The notes under the pieces are model-generated. The model was given only the letters and a program-made list of their open reading frames with translations, did no database searches and was not told where the DNA came from. From assembly GCA_003551455.1 (NCBI GenBank), contig PUMR01000050.1:1-8786 (forward strand): DNA of 8,786 nt. The letters run 5' to 3'. The translations under genes and the position numbers were made by a program. Source of the DNA: Mollicutes bacterium (GTDB taxonomy: Bacteria > Bacillota_I > Bacilli_A > Izemoplasmatales > Izemoplasmataceae). Within the stretch, counting starts at the first letter, position 1. The number at the start of each line of letters is the position of its first letter. Below are positions 7,082 to 8,786 of this stretch, piece after piece.

Positions 7082-7087
7082 TAAATA
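7082..7087 (+). repeat. Target-site direct repeat, left copy
   Basis: TAAATA immediately outside the left end, identical to 8660-8665. The true duplication could be shorter if the outer TA belongs to the element. Confidence 0.7.
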
Positions 7088-7099
7088 GGGTCTGTTGAT
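7088..7099 (+). repeat. Left terminal inverted repeat of the IS
   Basis: GGGTCTGTTGAT, a perfect 12-bp inverted match to 8648-8659. If the outer TA is counted as part of the element, the match is 14 bp. Confidence 0.9.
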
Positions 7100-7113
7100 T
7101 TTCGCCCTGTTTT

Positions 7114-8526
7114 TTAGAATCTTGGTCGTTCCTCTTCGTATACGTGCTCGATTTCGTTGTGATCTACGGGTAAAAAGTGCGTTTCAAGCGCGTTTGAAAA
7201 CGGCGTAAAGGAAAGAAGCTGGTTGAGGTTCATCACGAAAAAGACAAGCCCGATGCTCGCTTTCTGTGATTCCGGGAGTTTCGTCATCAGTTTCGACAAC
7301 CCGTACTTTGTCTTGGCGACGCCGAAGACGCCCTCAATCTCTTGACGTTTCTTGAAATCGGTCTCCTTGATTCGCTTTTCCTCTTGTTCGTCCTTATCTT
7401 TCCTGGGCCGCCCGAGCGGCTTGCCGCTGAGGCGGATGCCCAGGTTCCTGCAGTAGGTCTTGTTGATCCGGGTCTGATAGATCTTGTCCGCCCGGATGGC
7501 TTCCGGATAGACACCGTGAAGCGTCTTGTACTTCTCGACCAAGCTCGGCACTGTGCTGCTTTCGTTGAAGTTGTCGAATGATATCTCGTCCAGGTGGATG
7601 AAGCCGTTGATCTTGCTGACGGCGATCTTGGGTCCGAACTCATAGGGTCTTCCCGCCTTGCCCCTCACAATGCAGCGGATGTGGGGCTGGTGGAGATTCA
7701 CGATGCGGTCGGCATGGCGCTTGGTCCTCGTCTCATACATGGTCTGTTGCTGGTCGTGGACAATCCTGCAGGTCTCGAGTCTCTCAAGCTGGTTGTCATC
7801 AAACTGGTAGGTGCCTTCTTCAAGTTTCGTCTCGATCGTCTTCAGGTTGCGGCGGATGTATTGGAGCTGGGCTCTAAGGGCGGCCCTGCGTTTCGCATTT
7901 GACAGCCGTTTCGACTTGGCGGCGGACAGGTAGTCTTTTCTGGCCTTCTGCCGGTAGGTTCTCGGCTTGGATGTGTCGCCGCTGGCCGCGTACCCTTCGT
8001 CGATGAGCTTCTCCGCTTGGATCCGGGTCTCATTCAGGAGCTTCAAATCCGTCGGATAAGTGATGTTGACCGGCACCGCCGTCGCGTCGATGGACATCGA
8101 CCCCTGGTGGGTCCTCTCGCCGGCGTCCCGCTTGGTGATCTTGTGATGCTTCAGGAGTGTGTCGATCATGTCCTTGGCAGTGTCGATGCCGATGAGTTTC
8201 CGGTATTTGGACAGGAGTGTGAAATCGAACAGGGGCTCCATGATATAGCGATCAAGTCCGAGGAAGTATTGGATTATCGGGGTCTCCATGATGACTTCAA
8301 TCGTCTCCCGGTCGGAGAGGTTCTTCTCCGTCTGGACAATCAATGCACCGATGATGTGCCTGACGGGAATCGCGTTCCTTCCGCAGTCCTCGAAAAGCGG
8401 GCTGAGGATCTCTTCAATCTCACGCCAGGGCATGAGCTCACGCAGTTTATACCATTTGCTGGATGGAATGATGAGTTCGGATGGAAACATATCAAGGTCG
8501 AGTCGGTTTTCGGTCATGGTCTGCAT
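7114..8526 (-). CDS. IS5-like (DUF772 + DDE) transposase
   Basis: The product has 470 residues and catalyses cut-and-paste movement of the surrounding element. The ATG at 8526 follows GGAGG with a five-base spacer; a second in-frame ATG nine bases later is too far from it. The N-terminal DUF772-type DNA-binding region is about residues 45-115 (IPVRHIIGALIVQ, then PLFDFTLLSKYRKLIG). The DDE core shows Asp147 in SIDATAV, Asp347 in RADKIYQTRIN followed by GKPLGRPRK, and Glu398 in EIEGVFGVAKTKYGL, so all three catalytic acids are present. A lysine/arginine-rich helical insert of about 130 residues (180-285) lies between the first two acids. The frame is intact and the stop lies 26 bases from the IS left end. 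The family call (IS5 superfamily, IS1182-like possible) is from motif recognition only. Confidence 0.92.
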   Translation of the reverse strand: MQTMTENRLDLDMFPSELIIPSSKWYKLRELMPWREIEEILSPLFEDCGRNAIPVRHIIGALIVQTEKNLSDRETIEVIMETPIIQYFLGLDRYIMEPLFDFTLLSKYRKLIGIDTAKDMIDTLLKHHKITKRDAGERTHQGSMSIDATAVPVNITYPTDLKLLNETRIQAEKLIDEGYAASGDTSKPRTYRQKARKDYLSAAKSKRLSNAKRRAALRAQLQYIRRNLKTIETKLEEGTYQFDDNQLERLETCRIVHDQQQTMYETRTKRHADRIVNLHQPHIRCIVRGKAGRPYEFGPKIAVSKINGFIHLDEISFDNFNESSTVPSLVEKYKTLHGVYPEAIRADKIYQTRINKTYCRNLGIRLSGKPLGRPRKDKDEQEEKRIKETDFKKRQEIEGVFGVAKTKYGLSKLMTKLPESQKASIGLVFFVMNLNQLLSFTPFSNALETHFLPVDHNEIEHVYEEERPRF

Positions 8527-8596
8527 TGGAACCTCCGAGGTACAATATTTTCAGGTGCACGGTTTTACGCTAAAAACACGTCAAACTCTTGCACTT

Positions 8597-8605
8597 ATTA
8601 TACCA
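8597..8605 (-). promoter_or_regulatory. Extended -10 promoter of the transposase gene
   Basis: On the minus strand TGG is followed directly by a perfect TATAAT (8597-8602). This extended -10 lies about 70 bases before the ATG, and no good -35 stands at 17 bp. It lies inside the element, so the transposase carries its own promoter. A leader of about 65 bases would precede the ribosome site. Confidence 0.65.
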
Positions 8606-8647
8606 CGAAATGCCGTTTTATGGCTTGGTTATTATGTTTTTTCGTTT

Positions 8648-8659
8648 ATCAACAGACCC
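8648..8659 (-). repeat. Right terminal inverted repeat of the IS
   Basis: ATCAACAGACCC, the reverse complement of 7088-7099. Confidence 0.9.
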
Positions 8660-8665
8660 TAAATA
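8660..8665 (+). repeat. Target-site direct repeat, right copy
   Basis: TAAATA immediately outside the right end, identical to 7082-7087. Confidence 0.7.
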
Positions 8666-8672
8666 ATGTGCC

Positions 8673-8698
8673 TATAAAGAAAGCTCAATTTCTTTATA
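8673..8698. repeat. AT-rich perfect inverted repeat
   Basis: TATAAAGAAA (8673-8682) and TTTCTTTATA (8689-8698) form a perfect 10-bp stem around GCTCAA. It lacks a GC-rich stem and a following T-run, so it is not a standard terminator. An operator or remnant is as likely. Confidence 0.7.
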
Positions 8699-8708
8699 AA
8701 CGATTTAC

Positions 8709-8722
8709 CCGCTTATTAGCGG
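8709..8722. repeat. Small GC hairpin
   Basis: CCGCT (8709-8713) pairs with AGCGG (8718-8722) around TATT. It is short, but it is the only GC-rich element in the flank. Confidence 0.45.
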
Positions 8723-8748
8723 TTAGAATTAAATTATCACAACTATTA

Positions 8749-8778
8749 TTGACGTCTTTTCGTTAATCAATGTATATT
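8749..8778 (+). promoter_or_regulatory. Putative rightward promoter at window edge
   Basis: TTGACG (8749-8754) and TATATT (8773-8778) each match the consensus at five of six positions, with an 18-bp spacer. The -10 lies inside the dyad at 8763-8784. Any gene it serves is outside the window. Confidence 0.5.
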
Positions 8779-8784
8779 GATTAA
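8763..8784. promoter_or_regulatory. Putative operator: perfect 9-bp dyad over the -10
   Basis: The half sites TTAATCAAT (8763-8771) and ATTGATTAA (8776-8784) are perfect inverted copies separated by GTAT. The dyad covers the candidate -10, the typical place for a dimeric repressor. The regulator is not identifiable from this window. Confidence 0.5.
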
Positions 8785-8786
8785 AA

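Larger units (their letters stand above)
6849..7087. other. Intergenic region upstream of the large S41 gene
   Basis: This stretch of 239 bases has no supportable gene on either strand. The first 70 bases hold the ribosome site and promoter of the protease gene. The remainder becomes increasingly AT-rich towards the insertion sequence and contains only weak dyads (CCAT/ATGG pairs near 6960 and 7005) that I do not regard as meaningful. Confidence 0.7.
7088..8659 (-). mobile_element. Complete IS5-like insertion sequence, 1572 bp
   Basis: Both ends are visible. GGGTCTGTTGAT (7088-7099) is repeated exactly in inverted form as ATCAACAGACCC (8648-8659). After three mismatches a CG match extends the similarity. 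TAAATA occurs directly outside each end (7082-7087 and 8660-8665). A single DDE transposase gene fills the interior. Intact ends, matching flanks and an uninterrupted reading frame suggest recent insertion and possible activity. Confidence 0.9.
8660..8786. other. AT-rich right flank of the IS with inverted repeats
   Basis: No gene is supportable in these 127 bases. I count 33 G/C, about 26%, well below the rest of the window. Three inverted repeats are packed here (8673-8698, 8709-8722, 8763-8784). It reads as a regulatory region for a gene starting beyond the window. Confidence 0.7.

Noticed and set aside
8673..8698. Rho-independent terminator reading
   Set aside because: The stem is AT-rich and no T-run follows on either strand, so it was listed only as an inverted repeat.
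8017..8766. A 249-codon plus-strand open frame running out of the IS into the right flank
   Set aside because: It is antisense to the transposase, crosses the terminal inverted repeat and has no ribosome site or motif.

Overview
The window looks like chromosomal DNA from a low-complexity-envelope bacterium of the Bacillota/Mycoplasmatota kind. The reasons are strong AGGAGG-type ribosome binding sites, TATAAT/extended -10 promoters, two lipoproteins with Gram-positive-style lipoboxes, Listeria-Bacteroides repeats, atypical bacterial Ig-like repeats and a SagB-type flavin enzyme. All four protein genes end in TGA or TAA, and TGA is used as a stop, so the code is standard and not the Mycoplasma code. 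Base composition is moderately GC-rich except at the right end. An uncultured Izemoplasma/Acholeplasma-like or clostridial lineage would fit, but this is inference.

Positions 1-1131 (+ strand) hold tRNA-Ala(GGC) with its terminator, a SagB-type nitroreductase-fold gene with its own -10 and a GTG start, and tRNA-Pro(GGG) with an extended -10 promoter. A bidirectional terminator then separates this group from convergent genes. Positions 1150-6848 (- strand) hold two tandem genes for secreted, lipid-anchored S41-family peptidases. The upstream gene (1174 codons) carries seven Ig-like repeats of about 88 residues, a linker domain and a C-terminal S41 domain with a Ser/His arrangement but no FGK lysine. 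The downstream gene (about 694 codons) is a CtpA/B-type protease with a PDZ domain, a canonical Ser/Lys dyad and a C-terminal peptidoglycan-binding domain. A hairpin between them probably limits readthrough. They most likely form an extracellular proteolysis pair at the cell surface.

Positions 7088-8659 are a complete IS5-like insertion sequence of 1572 bp. It has 12-bp perfect terminal inverted repeats, flanking TAAATA direct repeats and one intact DDE transposase read towards the protease genes. The last 127 bases (8660-8786) are very AT-rich (about 26% GC by my count). They contain three inverted repeats, the last of which overlaps a plausible rightward promoter at the window edge.

I see no CRISPR array, toxin-antitoxin pair, prophage gene or defence system. 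The most unusual items are the dual S41 lipoprotein locus with its very acidic repeat stalk, and the palindrome-bearing promoter region at the right edge.
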